DNA of 64,000 bases. Origin: Blastopirellula marina. Lineage in GTDB: Bacteria; Planctomycetota; Planctomycetia; Pirellulales; Pirellulaceae. The notes below the pieces were generated by a model that was not told the origin of the DNA, ran no database searches, and was given only the letters and a program-made list of their open reading frames with translations. The first letter of the stretch is position 1; the number at the start of each line of letters is the position of its first letter. The translations under genes were made by a program, and so were the position numbers. This document shows positions 17,259-25,693 of this stretch, in pieces. The stretch is from the NCBI RefSeq assembly GCF_002967765.1, contig NZ_PUHY01000004.1, forward strand, positions 496,001 through 560,000. Direction: 5' to 3'.

Positions 17259-17840
17259 CTAGACGGCGACCGCCTCCAATTCTTCCATCTCCTTGGCCAG
17301 TCGCTTACGGGCGACGTGCAAACGACGCTTGATCGTTCCGATCGGAGCCTCGAACTCGTCGCTCATTTCACGCAAGGAATGTCCGTCGACGTAGAAGGCC
17401 TGGAGCGTATCCCGGTCCATCTCGCCAAGGCGGCTGATACCGACCGCCAGGTTATCCCGACGTTCGACTTCCAAAATTGCGTGCAGCGGGGTTTCGTTCT
17501 CTACGCAAACCGAAGCCAATGCTTCTGGTTCCGTAGCGAAGTCGTTCGGCCGACGAACTGCCCGGTTGATTGCCATCCGAGCTGCGATCGAACGCAACCA
17601 GCCTGGGAAAGCAGCCGGTTCACGCAACTGGTCCAGCTTTTCCATGGCCTGGATGAAGACGTCCTGGCTCAACTCCTGAGCTTCCCAGTAGTGACGCAAC
17701 CGCTTCAAAGCGATCGCGAAAACAACCGGCTGGAAGATTTCAACCAACTGGCCAAAGGCATCACGGTCACCCTTCTGGGCCTGTGCGACCAACTCGACGA
17801 TTCGGTCGCGATCATCGTTGTACAAGTTTCCGTTCATCAT
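17259..17840 (-). CDS. sigma-70 family (ECF-type) RNA polymerase sigma factor
   Basis: A 193-residue sigma factor made of region 2 and region 4 only, the ECF architecture. Region 2 spans about residues 28-100 (DAFGQLVEIFQPVVF, QELSQDVFIQAMEKL, FPGWLRSIAARMAINR) and region 4 about 130-180 (LGEMDRDTLQAFYVDGHSL, then APIGTIKRRLHVARKRL, the recognition helix). No anti-sigma gene is adjacent, so control may be by expression or by an unlinked partner; planctomycete ECF groups often lack linked anti-sigma genes. The start is ATG 17840 or the next ATG. A long frame on the opposite strand (17232-17957) is its shadow. The regulon cannot be predicted. Confidence 0.9.
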   Translation of the reverse strand: MMNGNLYNDDRDRIVELVAQAQKGDRDAFGQLVEIFQPVVFAIALKRLRHYWEAQELSQDVFIQAMEKLDQLREPAAFPGWLRSIAARMAINRAVRRPNDFATEPEALASVCVENETPLHAILEVERRDNLAVGISRLGEMDRDTLQAFYVDGHSLREMSDEFEAPIGTIKRRLHVARKRLAKEMEELEAVAV

Positions 17841-18047
17841 AGTTTCCAGACGTATATATCAAGGCAGTTCTGGCTAAATCAGTGCAGGGAGTCGCGGACA
17901 GACGTCTATGCACACGGCAAAGGGAACCCAGCGGTCGAGTTGGAAAACTTGCAATGAAGCGTGCAGCGCAACAAAGCAAGACAACTCGGTCACTCTTGGG
18001 CCTAGCGTCTCAGAAGCGTTCGCAAATTGTGCGGGACCGGGTGGTCC

Positions 18048-18350
18048 TTAGCTTCTGGGTATCTGGCCCAGCGATTCCTCAATTCGGAATCGCATCGAGA
18101 GCGACATAGGCATGCCGGTACTTGATAGACCGCCGCCTAGACATCGCAGAGCAAGACATGGCACATCACAATCGGACGGTTTTAACGTGGCTGGTTTAAA
18201 CCACGTGGGTCCATATTGCTGTTGCCATGTATGGCCGTAGAGGCGCAAACCGGTGGCGGATGCACTGCGAATAACATCAACGACGACCGCATTAACGCGG
18301 GCGACGACGGCGGCGATATTGGCGCGAATGTTGATGATGTTGGAACGCAT
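18048..18350 (-). CDS. possible small protein with a strong ribosome site, 100 aa
   Basis: A small frame whose ATG is preceded by GTAGGAGGATGAAACA, giving a perfect AGGAGG with eight bases to the start. The first half reads IINIRANIAAVVARVNAVVVDVIRSAS, a hydrophobic or amphipathic helix. The rest is basic and Cys/Gly-containing and does not resemble any family. It sits in a 970-base gap upstream of the sigma factor, on the same strand. Only the start is supported strongly; the C-terminal half has the composition of noncoding DNA, so the real product could be shorter or the ribosome site fortuitous. Confidence 0.4.
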   Translation of the reverse strand: MRSNIINIRANIAAVVARVNAVVVDVIRSASATGLRLYGHTWQQQYGPTWFKPATLKPSDCDVPCLALRCLGGGLSSTGMPMSLSMRFRIEESLGQIPRS

Positions 18351-18750
18351 TGTTTCATCCTCCTACGCAGTTGCGCGCAGTGAGAGAACTATGAAGTGGA
18401 AGTAGTAATCCAAGCACCTTCCAAGTGCGTGGACTTTGAATCTTAAATCGCCCAGCTCGGCTCGGCAACAATAAAGATTCTCCCAGCGTGCGATTCGAAA
18501 GAACCGTCAGCGGGGATATTAGCTAGATGCCATACCCCAAAGAAAGGTTCGTCCACCCGACGAAAAAATGTCCAGAATCATTTCAATTAGATCAACTGGA
18601 ACTGTGTGACAAATGTGCAAGTGCTTTCATCTAAATAGGTTACGACGCAAGTTGGATTGGCGAAAAAATGTTCGCGTCCCTCTGCCGGATTGCCTGAGGC
18701 AAACAAAATGATAGCAGATGGGCTCAGCTAGGGCTGGGGCGATTGAAAGG
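18351..18750. other. intergenic region with no gene seen
   Basis: About 400 bases between the small frame and the terminator of the amidohydrolase gene. It is AT-richer than its neighbours and contains CGAAAAAATGT twice (near 18560 and 18660). No open frame with a ribosome site, no RNA gene and no clear promoter could be read, although a promoter for the small frame is expected at its left end. Confidence 0.3.
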
Positions 18751-18783
18751 CCAAGAGAAAAGCCGGTACCAAGCGGCACCGGC
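18751..18783 (-). terminator. terminator of the uronate isomerase-like gene
   Basis: Arms GCCGGT (18762-18767) and ACCGGC (18778-18783), loop 10 bases. On the minus strand the hairpin is followed by TTTTCTCTTGG. It lies 30 bases beyond the stop of the gene ending at 18813. Confidence 0.65.
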
Positions 18784-18812
18784 CTTAAGTTATTTCTCTG
18801 ATAGTATTTAGG

Positions 18813-20102
18813 CTATCTGCCGACGTCAAAGATCGTTTCGACATTGCCTCGTAGAAGTTGGGTTCCTAGCTCTACAGCGGCTTCTTCCGACCAACTTCGG
18901 TCGATTACGAAGTTTTCAGCCAGCACTTTGGCCAGAATTCGCTTGTACATGGCGAACTTCGGCAGGGCGAACTCCATTTTGTACATATCGCTGTAGTAAC
19001 CAATCTGCTTGGTTCGCGGAATCGCTTCCAGTCGGGCCGCACAATCTTGTTGGATGTAGGTCGGCGTGTTGCTATACCACCAGTGACCATTGGCGACCAC
19101 GTTAGGGAAAATCCACGAGTAGCTCACCAGTTCCTGGTTGGTGACGCTGGCCAGCACTGAGATGGGGAAGGTGACGTCCGGGAAAGCGTTCAGCAGGTCT
19201 TTGTACTGGATCAGCGATACGCGGCTATCGTACAAGTCTTGCCCCTGGAAAACGCCAGCCGGGAATACCTTGCGGTTCACGCCGATCATCAAATCGAACG
19301 GCAACTTATAGCTGCGACAATTCTCTGCGAGGGTCCAGAATATAAAGTTGCTGACGGCCCGTTGATCGGCTTCGTCCGCGTCGGCTCCTTTGGATAATAC
19401 GGCGGAAAGAGCCGTTTCAGCCCGAGCGTCCGAGACATGGACTGGCGCGAAAGTAGGAGGCAGGGAGATAGCACACGCCTTCGCTCCCTTGCTGGTGAAA
19501 TGCTCAAATAGCTTGCCTATCGCAGCTCGAGCCGAAGCGACGTCGGTTACGTCGGTATCGGTCGCTTCATGAAGTCGAACCTTGGTGCGAGGATTGGTCA
19601 GATGGAAGACCAAGTCATCGGTTCGCAGGCAAGGGACATACTTCTTCGTATCGAATCCTTCTAGCGGGTCGTCAAAGTCGTTGGTAAGGAAGACCGATTC
19701 CAGACGGCTTTTCTCGAAGACCGTTTCGGTCCAACTGTCGGCCGACATCTTCTTCTCAGCCGCATCGTACAGAGATTCCCAGTTATCGGACGTGACCGAA
19801 TCGCCATCGAAATCCAGTAGCTTCTGGGCCATTTCAATGAACCAGCTGTATTGGATAGTATTGGTGATCGGTCCGAAGTTTTCGATCAGACGCCCAACCT
19901 TCTCCTTGTCGCTAATCCCTTCTTCTTCAATCAACTCTTTCGGCATGCCAGCCGAGTGCGACAATTCCGTGTAGTAGTGGTAACCCAGAATGTCGGCCAA
20001 GGTGTGCGAAGAAGGGTCGAGCGCGTTGATATGGGTGTGCGGATCGACCAGCACCAGTTGGTCAAGTTGCTCGAAAAGACGATTACGGAGTTCGATCGAC
20101 AT
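18813..20102 (-). CDS. uronate isomerase-like amidohydrolase
   Basis: A 429-residue protein of the metal-dependent amidohydrolase superfamily in the glucuronate/uronate isomerase branch. The first metal motif is VDPHTHIN (about residues 18-25). Further features are WFPNVVANGHWWY-like strand IFPNVVANGHWWYSN and the C-terminal GYYSDMYKMEFALPKF, which occupies the place of the UxaC SD-motif. It is shorter than typical UxaC (about 470) and distant, so the reaction, interconversion of D-glucuronate and D-fructuronate, is not certain; planctomycetes carry several paralogues. No other hexuronate genes (uxaB, kdgK) are adjacent. ATG 20102 is preceded by a modest purine stretch. A terminator follows at 18751. 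Confidence 0.7.
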   Translation of the reverse strand: MSIELRNRLFEQLDQLVLVDPHTHINALDPSSHTLADILGYHYYTELSHSAGMPKELIEEEGISDKEKVGRLIENFGPITNTIQYSWFIEMAQKLLDFDGDSVTSDNWESLYDAAEKKMSADSWTETVFEKSRLESVFLTNDFDDPLEGFDTKKYVPCLRTDDLVFHLTNPRTKVRLHEATDTDVTDVASARAAIGKLFEHFTSKGAKACAISLPPTFAPVHVSDARAETALSAVLSKGADADEADQRAVSNFIFWTLAENCRSYKLPFDLMIGVNRKVFPAGVFQGQDLYDSRVSLIQYKDLLNAFPDVTFPISVLASVTNQELVSYSWIFPNVVANGHWWYSNTPTYIQQDCAARLEAIPRTKQIGYYSDMYKMEFALPKFAMYKRILAKVLAENFVIDRSWSEEAAVELGTQLLRGNVETIFDVGR

Positions 20103-20283
20103 GGGCAGAGTCTGCCTGGGGAAAGGGATTCAAAATGTTTGAGAATGGGGCATCTCTGGTATAACAGATCACCCACGGCAATGCATCGGGATGAGCTCGC
20201 TTCTTGTTCGATTATGGCTCACAAAAGCCGTAAAATCAGCACGTCCGAAGGAAATTCCTCCTCCAATCGGAGTATCTCAAGTC

Positions 20284-20757
20284 ATGGCCTCGAACGACCC
20301 GCCGGTGGATTCGATCAATCCATTCGCTTCTCCTGAATCGATGGTGCAAAGTCATCGTGGCAAACATGGAGATTTCCAGATCAGTGAGAAGAAAATCATG
20401 GGTGGCAAAAGCATTGTGCTTCCTCTGCTGTGCGTCACATGTGGTGAAGTCGTGCGAGAAGAGGATGAACTGGCCGCTCGGGTGAAGAAGAAGCTCACTT
20501 GGGTGCATCCGGCTACGATGCTTTTGATCTTGCTTGCCTGGCCTCTTTTTCTTGTCGTCGCTCTACTAACGCAGAAAAGGTGCATCGCCACTTACTCGAT
20601 TTGTTCAAGTTGCTGCCGAAAGCGTCGCCAGTTGTGGTACTGGATTGGGCTACTCTTGGCGGTCATCGTAGGAATGGTCGCCCTTGCGATCTGGCTTGAA
20701 ACGCCCTGGCCTCTCATTGGCTTGCTGATAGCGTTGTTGGCCTTGATTGTCATTTGA
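20284..20757 (+). CDS. NPFASP-motif small membrane protein
   Basis: A 157-residue protein with INPFASPESM near the N-terminus, the same motif as in the 16100 and 20946 genes. Next comes a soluble stretch with the cysteine pattern LLCVTCGEV, then two helices. One follows HPATM (LLILLAWPLFLVVALL), and a second long hydrophobic hairpin ends the protein (WIGLLLAVIVGMVALAIW...LIGLLIALLALIVI). Between them CSSCCRKRR gives a second Cys cluster, so a zinc-binding site formed by CVTC and CSSCC is plausible. The open frame starts at 20191, but ATG 20284 is preferred because the motif normally sits within 20 residues of the start. Unknown function. Confidence 0.65.
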   Translation: MASNDPPVDSINPFASPESMVQSHRGKHGDFQISEKKIMGGKSIVLPLLCVTCGEVVREEDELAARVKKKLTWVHPATMLLILLAWPLFLVVALLTQKRCIATYSICSSCCRKRRQLWYWIGLLLAVIVGMVALAIWLETPWPLIGLLIALLALIVI

Positions 20758-20768
20758 GTAAAACTTAA

Positions 20769-20837
20769 CGGGCCCCTAGTCGTTGCTTGGTACAGTAACG
20801 AAGTCTTCCAACTGAAAGGGGCGTGCCCGATCTTTTT
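20769..20837 (+). terminator. probable terminator after the 20284 gene
   Basis: A long stem, CGGGCCCCT at 20769-20777 against AGGGG and GCCCG at 20817-20829 with a small bulge, has a smaller CGTT/AACG hairpin in its loop and is followed by TCTTTTT. It lies 12 bases after the stop. Confidence 0.45.
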
Positions 20838-20945
20838 AGAGCGAGCACAGGCCGACGAAACAGAAGATACTTTCTTCGCGGCCGTCCTGGCCGAAGACGG
20901 CCGGACGGGCTGAGGTTGGCGAGTCGTTAAATTCTTCGTGTCCGC

Positions 20946-21731
20946 TTACAGCGAACCGGAATCGCGGTACTGAACCGGTTGTCCGCCGCGACCGACGAAG
21001 ACTTGATATAGCTGGGTGATAAAGTTCCAGTAGGCAATCAACACGACGCCGCCTGCTGGAATGATTCCGATACACAAAGCCACCATACCGATCAGTATCA
21101 CAAACCAACTTAGAATTCCCAGAACGATCAAGCCCACAATCTGCTCGACCCACATCTTCGACATGAAGTCTTTAATCCATGCGAAATCGAATGCATCCGA
21201 GAAGCTACAGGTCAAACCTGCCCGAATAAAAATCGGAAGGATGGCGAGATTGGCAATGATGCTAAACGCAAAGATGAATACAAACAAAAGCAAAGTAGCG
21301 ATTAACCCTAATGCGTCGTTACCGGTAGCTTGTAACATTGCTGGAACAACGACGAGTACTACGGCGATCGGTGCCATGCAAAGACCAAAGACAAGCCCAA
21401 CCAAGAACATCCAGAAACCACGGATCAGGTATTCGCCGAACTTGTTGAGATCGAAGTCGGGGTACGAGTTCGTTTTGCCAGTCGATTTCTCGTGGAGGAT
21501 GGTGATGCCGTATCCTGTTCCGACGATCCCGCCGATGAACAGTAGGTAGTTACCGATGACGACCACAAGGCCAAGGATCAAGACATTCAGAAACCAGTTC
21601 GAGTTTTCAAATACCTTACCAAACGCTTCGAGGTAGTCCATCGATGATCGTGCTTGGACCGTTCCATCGCTGCTATGGTTCGGCTGGTTGTAGCCTCCTT
21701 CAGGTGCTGCAAACGGATTGTCAGATGACAT
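20946..21731 (-). CDS. DUF4013-like multi-helix membrane protein with NPFAAP motif
   Basis: A 261-residue protein with the N-terminal SSDNPFAAPEGGYNQ and then about five to six membrane helices. The pattern FGEYLIRGFWMFLVGLVFG, a cluster of Gly/Pro turns, GLTCSFSDAFDFAWIKDFM, and a final helix ending AYWNFITQLYQVFVGRG fits the DUF4013 family of unknown function, common in planctomycetes and archaea. ATG 21731 was chosen because it opens the conserved motif; the frame continues 25 codons upstream into the esterase gene. A hairpin GGCCGTC/GACGGCC at 20880-20902 lies just downstream and may help end its transcript, but it has no T-run. Confidence 0.75.
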   Translation of the reverse strand: MSSDNPFAAPEGGYNQPNHSSDGTVQARSSMDYLEAFGKVFENSNWFLNVLILGLVVVIGNYLLFIGGIVGTGYGITILHEKSTGKTNSYPDFDLNKFGEYLIRGFWMFLVGLVFGLCMAPIAVVLVVVPAMLQATGNDALGLIATLLLFVFIFAFSIIANLAILPIFIRAGLTCSFSDAFDFAWIKDFMSKMWVEQIVGLIVLGILSWFVILIGMVALCIGIIPAGGVVLIAYWNFITQLYQVFVGRGGQPVQYRDSGSL

Positions 21732-21763
21732 TGGCGAATACCTTGGGTTGTAGTTCTTGAGGA

Positions 21764-22456
21764 TTAGTAGCCAAACGGATTGCAGGTCGTATGACTTAAG
21801 AGCCAATCGTAGATTTCTGGATTGGCATAGGTAGCCGACCAGCTATCGTGCTGCACATTGTCATAAATGGACAGCTTCGCGTCACTGTCAATCTTCGACA
21901 ACTGATCAATTATTTCCTGACTCCGAATTAGAGGCACAACATCGTCCTCGCGTCCGTGGAATGCCCAAATTGGCAAGTCTTTCAACGCCTCGATCTCTGA
22001 AAGATTAGCGCCCCCACATATCGGAATGATTGCGGCGAATAGCTTGGGATACATTGCCGCCAACTTCCACGTGCCATAACCACCCATGCTCATACCGGTC
22101 GCATACATGCGCGTCGGATCGATGGGGTAATCGGCGTACGCCTGTTCGACTAACTCGGCCAGGCCAATCACGTTTTCCTGCATGGCCCACCACTGATCCA
22201 GCGGACACTGCGGAGAAATCACGACGAAGGGAAACGCTTCCCCCTGTTCGATCAATTTCGGAGGACCATGCTTGGTGACCAATGTTAAATTGGTTCCCCG
22301 TTCGCCCGCTCCGTGGAGGAAGAGCAGCAAAGGAAGCTTGCCGTCCTCTGGTCGTTTTTTGGGGAGATAGCACCAGAACGGAAAAGATCGCTCGTTGCCT
22401 TGCGAATCTTTCCAAGCAAACAGGTGGGCTTCTTGATGCGAGGAATGAGCCGGCAT
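21764..22456 (-). CDS. alpha/beta hydrolase, esterase-type
   Basis: A 230-residue alpha/beta hydrolase of the phospholipase/carboxylesterase or feruloyl-esterase-like group. The oxyanion-hole region is LLLFLHGAGERG (about residues 42-53), the nucleophile elbow GMSMGGYG gives Ser about 123, the acid is in WAFHGREDDVVP (Asp about 173), and the histidine is in NVQHDSWSA (about 205). No signal peptide is visible, so it is cytoplasmic by prediction. The substrate is open. It ends 32 bases before the DUF4013 gene and starts ten bases after the EboE-like gene, all on the minus strand, so the genes are probably cotranscribed. Confidence 0.85.
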   Translation of the reverse strand: MPAHSSHQEAHLFAWKDSQGNERSFPFWCYLPKKRPEDGKLPLLLFLHGAGERGTNLTLVTKHGPPKLIEQGEAFPFVVISPQCPLDQWWAMQENVIGLAELVEQAYADYPIDPTRMYATGMSMGGYGTWKLAAMYPKLFAAIIPICGGANLSEIEALKDLPIWAFHGREDDVVPLIRSQEIIDQLSKIDSDAKLSIYDNVQHDSWSATYANPEIYDWLLSHTTCNPFGY

Positions 22457-22466
22457 GGTGTTTCTC

Positions 22467-23645
22467 TTAAGCGAGGGTAGAACGCGTCATTTGTTGGCGG
22501 AGCCAATGAATCTCTTGAGCGATACCTGCGGCGAGTTCCGACTGTCGCAAGTCCTCTGGCACAACGCTCCAAGCATAGGTTTCGACTTCAAAGTGTCGGA
22601 TTTCGGGGAACTGCTTGATCTCGGACAGGAAGTCATAGATCCGAGCTTGCGTGGTGCGAAGCAGGCCAAACTGATCGAGGTAGATTGGCATATGGAAATG
22701 AATTCGCCATGTTTCGTCCTGCGGAGGGTTGGCGGCAACTTCGTTCAACGCGTACGGCAAATCTTCATAAAACCGGACATTCCCAGCGGCATCCCGCGCG
22801 GTGGTCTGGTGGAGGTATCGATCTTCGGCGAAGAGCGAAACTTCGTTAAGCACTGCCTGACGTTCTTCTGCTGAAAGATCTGCGAAACGGATTTCGATGG
22901 CGGAGGAAATTTGAACCTTGCCAATCGCAATGCCGGCGTCCGCATATTTTTGCAGGACGGTCGATTGATCTTCAAACATAACAGCGGCATGGCAGATATC
23001 GTGACAGACACGCAAGTAGCGGCGGATACGCTCTGGATCGCCTGCTGGGAAGAGTCGCGTTTGAAACAACTGGATGACATCTTCCGTGGTATCGAGTAAG
23101 CAGCCGGGCTCGGGTTCGATGCACACATAAATCAGTCGCCCCGTTTGCTGTTCCAAGGCGTGCAGGTGATCCACCAGATTCAACAAGTTTTGGACCGCAA
23201 GCGACCACTGTTCTTCGGTTGGCACTGGCGTGCCCCAAGCGATCGGCATCGTCGAGATGCTGCCTTCTTCACCCGGCGAAAGCAGACGATCAAGAATCGT
23301 CACTAGGTTCTTGGTATAGGCCAAACGCTCTGGCTGCCACCAGGTGGGCAAATAAACGTCATGTTTCACTACCGACTTGTGGAAGTCGCCGAAGGGGAAC
23401 CCGTTAAAGGTGTAGGGGATCCACTTGTTCGCACGCAGCAGTTCGGCGAAAGCATCGAGCTTGCCTGGTTCGATCAGCGACTGAGCGGTTGAAGCCGAAA
23501 GCCAAAGTCCAACTCCCAGGGGCTGGTCTCGACCGAGGATTTCTTGCACCCGCGCAGCATGCGTCTTCAGGTTGTTTTCAGTTTGCTCGAGGGTGGCCCC
23601 AGCGTGAACGTTGGTGCAATAGCCCGTCCAGGATTGGATCGTCAT
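22467..23645 (-). CDS. eboE: EboE-like TIM-barrel protein
   Basis: A 392-residue protein of the xylose-isomerase-like TIM barrel superfamily that looks like the 'metabolite traffic protein EboE'. The N-terminus SWTGYCTNVHAGATLEQT matches the EboE hallmark (YCTNVHPGE-type), and YTFNGFPFGDFH, CIEPEPGC and FHMPIYLDQFG follow in the expected order with metal-binding Glu and His residues. In the ebo clusters of cyanobacteria and other bacteria this protein acts, by an unknown reaction, in trafficking a secondary metabolite precursor. Here no other ebo gene is adjacent. Start: ATG 23645 is best spaced (6 bases) from AAGGA; alternatives at 23651 and 23660 (TTG) are in frame. Confidence 0.65.
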   Translation of the reverse strand: MTIQSWTGYCTNVHAGATLEQTENNLKTHAARVQEILGRDQPLGVGLWLSASTAQSLIEPGKLDAFAELLRANKWIPYTFNGFPFGDFHKSVVKHDVYLPTWWQPERLAYTKNLVTILDRLLSPGEEGSISTMPIAWGTPVPTEEQWSLAVQNLLNLVDHLHALEQQTGRLIYVCIEPEPGCLLDTTEDVIQLFQTRLFPAGDPERIRRYLRVCHDICHAAVMFEDQSTVLQKYADAGIAIGKVQISSAIEIRFADLSAEERQAVLNEVSLFAEDRYLHQTTARDAAGNVRFYEDLPYALNEVAANPPQDETWRIHFHMPIYLDQFGLLRTTQARIYDFLSEIKQFPEIRHFEVETYAWSVVPEDLRQSELAAGIAQEIHWLRQQMTRSTLA

Positions 23646-23684
23646 GGTCATTCCTTGCAAGTGGAGAGGTATTCCACGAGTTTA

Positions 23685-24944
23685 TCACTTGTCGGATCGG
23701 CTTTCAGCGGGGAGGAGAAGAAGAGGGACCACCGCGGATAGTCGGGCCATGGTCGCTGCGATGAAGTAGCCGCGATAGGCAACTGGATCGTTCAGCGACT
23801 TAGGATCCACAAATTCGTTGGCCACCGTCCAGCCCAGCAGGGCCGTCAAGCCATATACGAGCCCGGTCCACGCGAAGTACAAAGCCAGCGGTGGTCCCGC
23901 GCTCGAATCGCTCCGACCATCGACGACGGCAATTGGCAAGGCGACGTTAATCAATGCATAGGCAATCCAAATAAGATTGCCCGCCACATAGCCGGCCGTG
24001 CCGAAGCTGAACAGTAACGGCCCGAGGGCAACGAGGACCTGTCCAAAAATCATGACCGGCCGCCAGCCGAAGCGGTCAATCGCAACGCCTGCCGGGCGAC
24101 TAATCACCGACTGCCCCAGTTGCATAAATGCTAAGACGAGCATCGGAAGCAATAGCGAAATGTCGAGGCCACGATAGGGATAGATGTATAGCAGTGTCGA
24201 GAACAGACCGTTAGCTGCAGAAAACCAAGTGCCGTACAGCAAGAACCAGTAAGCACGCGGGTTTTGCCAGTGCTTCAGATCTTCGAAAAACGACGAATGG
24301 GTTTGGTTCGATGAGAGGGGCTCTGGGATTCGCTTCAGAGGGAACACCGAGACCGCCATTGCGATCGCACCGTAAATTGCCAGGAATGGATACGAAATCC
24401 ATCGCATATCGATTGCGAACGCATCGCGTAGCGTCGCTGCCAAGATGCCGGCAAAAAGGTAGCCAGACAACTTCCCTGCAGTAAGCCACCGTTCGCGAAG
24501 TCCAAAGAACCGCCCTCGCATGTGATTGGGCACCAGTTGCACAAGCCACGCGATGAAGACGACGAATCCGCAGTACTCTGCCAGATGATAGAGGCACCAG
24601 CAGACAACTAGTGACGTTAACGCCCAAGTCGTCGACGGCCACATGTCTGGAAGGGCGCACAGGGGTAGTAGCAGCAGGAAGAGCGTCGAAAGCAGAAACG
24701 CTACAATGCTGGTGACTCGGTAGCCTCCGCCTAGCTTCAAGAGATACGGCGCGAACCATCGCAGTACCCCAACTAGTTTCGGCGCGGCGATAATCCAAGA
24801 TACGACGCCACTTCCAGCACCAATACTTTGGGCGAAGTAGGTAACCAGTGTGGTGGAGACGAGACCGTTGCCAACCGCCCAAACGCCAGCATTTTCGTTG
24901 GCTCCGCGCGAAGTCTCTTGCATCTCCACCGAAGGCTTGATCAC
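23685..24944 (-). CDS. major facilitator superfamily transporter
   Basis: A 419-residue polytopic membrane protein with about twelve predicted helices and an MFS-like layout: two six-helix halves with a cytoplasmic loop (PLKRIPEPLSSNQTHSSFFEDLKHW) in the middle. The motif RGRFFGLRERW after helix 4-5 is the usual loop region of the family and RPAGVAIDRFGWRPVM is the second-half motif A equivalent (G-x-x-D-R-x-G-R-R-type). The substrate is unknown. It lies 39 bases upstream of the EboE-like gene on the same strand, so it may carry the metabolite handled there; this is inference. It starts with GTG 24944, preceded by GGAG. Confidence 0.85.
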   Translation of the reverse strand: MIKPSVEMQETSRGANENAGVWAVGNGLVSTTLVTYFAQSIGAGSGVVSWIIAAPKLVGVLRWFAPYLLKLGGGYRVTSIVAFLLSTLFLLLLPLCALPDMWPSTTWALTSLVVCWCLYHLAEYCGFVVFIAWLVQLVPNHMRGRFFGLRERWLTAGKLSGYLFAGILAATLRDAFAIDMRWISYPFLAIYGAIAMAVSVFPLKRIPEPLSSNQTHSSFFEDLKHWQNPRAYWFLLYGTWFSAANGLFSTLLYIYPYRGLDISLLLPMLVLAFMQLGQSVISRPAGVAIDRFGWRPVMIFGQVLVALGPLLFSFGTAGYVAGNLIWIAYALINVALPIAVVDGRSDSSAGPPLALYFAWTGLVYGLTALLGWTVANEFVDPKSLNDPVAYRGYFIAATMARLSAVVPLLLLPAESRSDK

Positions 24945-24985
24945 GTCAGGAAACTCCGTGGAGCGAGAGAAGCAAGAGAGAAAGC

Positions 24986-25693
24986 TTAGCGGACGTTGGT
25001 GCCTTGCATGTGATAGATCGCACGCACCTTGCCGTCACCATCTTTATACTCTTGGATCGTGAATTCCCCTTCCACGGTAACCGGACGAACAGTGAAATCG
25101 ACGCCTCGTCCGGACATCTCGACCAAGATGCAGTCGTAAAGCGCCGCTCCTGGTCCGAAACAGCATTCCATGTTGTCACGCACGAGAACGAACTGCTTGA
25201 TGTCGCGACTTTGGAAGCCAGGCAGAATGTAGCCACCGATGCGAATCTTTTGTTTCTTCAAGTCTTCGATCGGTTGGGGAATCATCTCTCGCTCAAAGTC
25301 GGCATCAGGTTCGATATCGAATTTGATGTCATCGAACGTCATGTCGATCGTTTTGCCTGGCTGCGGCTTGGGAGTGGTGCTCTTGGTTACCGTTGGTTTC
25401 GGCGGATCGGCCGCGGCGATTAGATTCTCCGAATCATCCGTCTGGCTCGCAGCTTGCTCAGCAATGTCCTCCACGTTCGCGGGAGATTTAGGTTTGTCCG
25501 AAATAGGCGAATCAGCCGATTCCGTTTCCGCATCCTCCGTTACATCGGTTGGCGGCGAAGAAGCCGCCTCGATCGGATCATGGGTGGTAGAAGTTGGCTG
25601 CGGAGTTCCGTTGGGAGTACAGCCTAAGCTGCTGATCGCCAGGGCAATCAGCACACTTGCCAAAGAGAGCGTTTTGAGGGTGAGATACATCAA
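24986..25693 (-). CDS. DUF3299-like lipoprotein
   Basis: A 235-residue lipoprotein: the lipobox LSSLGC at about residues 21-26 predicts lipid attachment at Cys26. A long low-complexity linker rich in Ser, Thr, Pro and acidic residues follows (about 27-115). The C-terminal domain (about 130-235) has GGYILPGFQSRDIKQFVLVR, then NMECCFGPGAALYDCILVEM, the DUF3299 pattern (GYxxP...F.LV...CCFG..P...D.I.V). The protein has a paralogue upstream that overlaps it by four bases. DUF3299 proteins are of unknown function but are often encoded next to ABC transporters, as here. Confidence 0.8.
   Translation of the reverse strand: MMYLTLKTLSLASVLIALAISSLGCTPNGTPQPTSTTHDPIEAASSPPTDVTEDAETESADSPISDKPKSPANVEDIAEQAASQTDDSENLIAAADPPKPTVTKSTTPKPQPGKTIDMTFDDIKFDIEPDADFEREMIPQPIEDLKKQKIRIGGYILPGFQSRDIKQFVLVRDNMECCFGPGAALYDCILVEMSGRGVDFTVRPVTVEGEFTIQEYKDGDGKVRAIYHMQGTNVR

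Noticed and set aside
17232-17957. 241-codon plus-strand frame over the sigma factor gene
   Set aside because: It is the complement of the sigma factor, whose regions 2 and 4 are clear. The frame has no ribosome site or domain.
18555-18675. two copies of CGAAAAAATGT about 100 bases apart
   Set aside because: Two short AT-rich matches are expected by chance in this gap, and no longer repeat unit or array is present.
24211-24882. 223-codon minus-strand frame overlapping the MFS gene in another frame
   Set aside because: The MFS protein has about twelve helices in its own frame. The other frame is basic, Arg-rich and shows no family.
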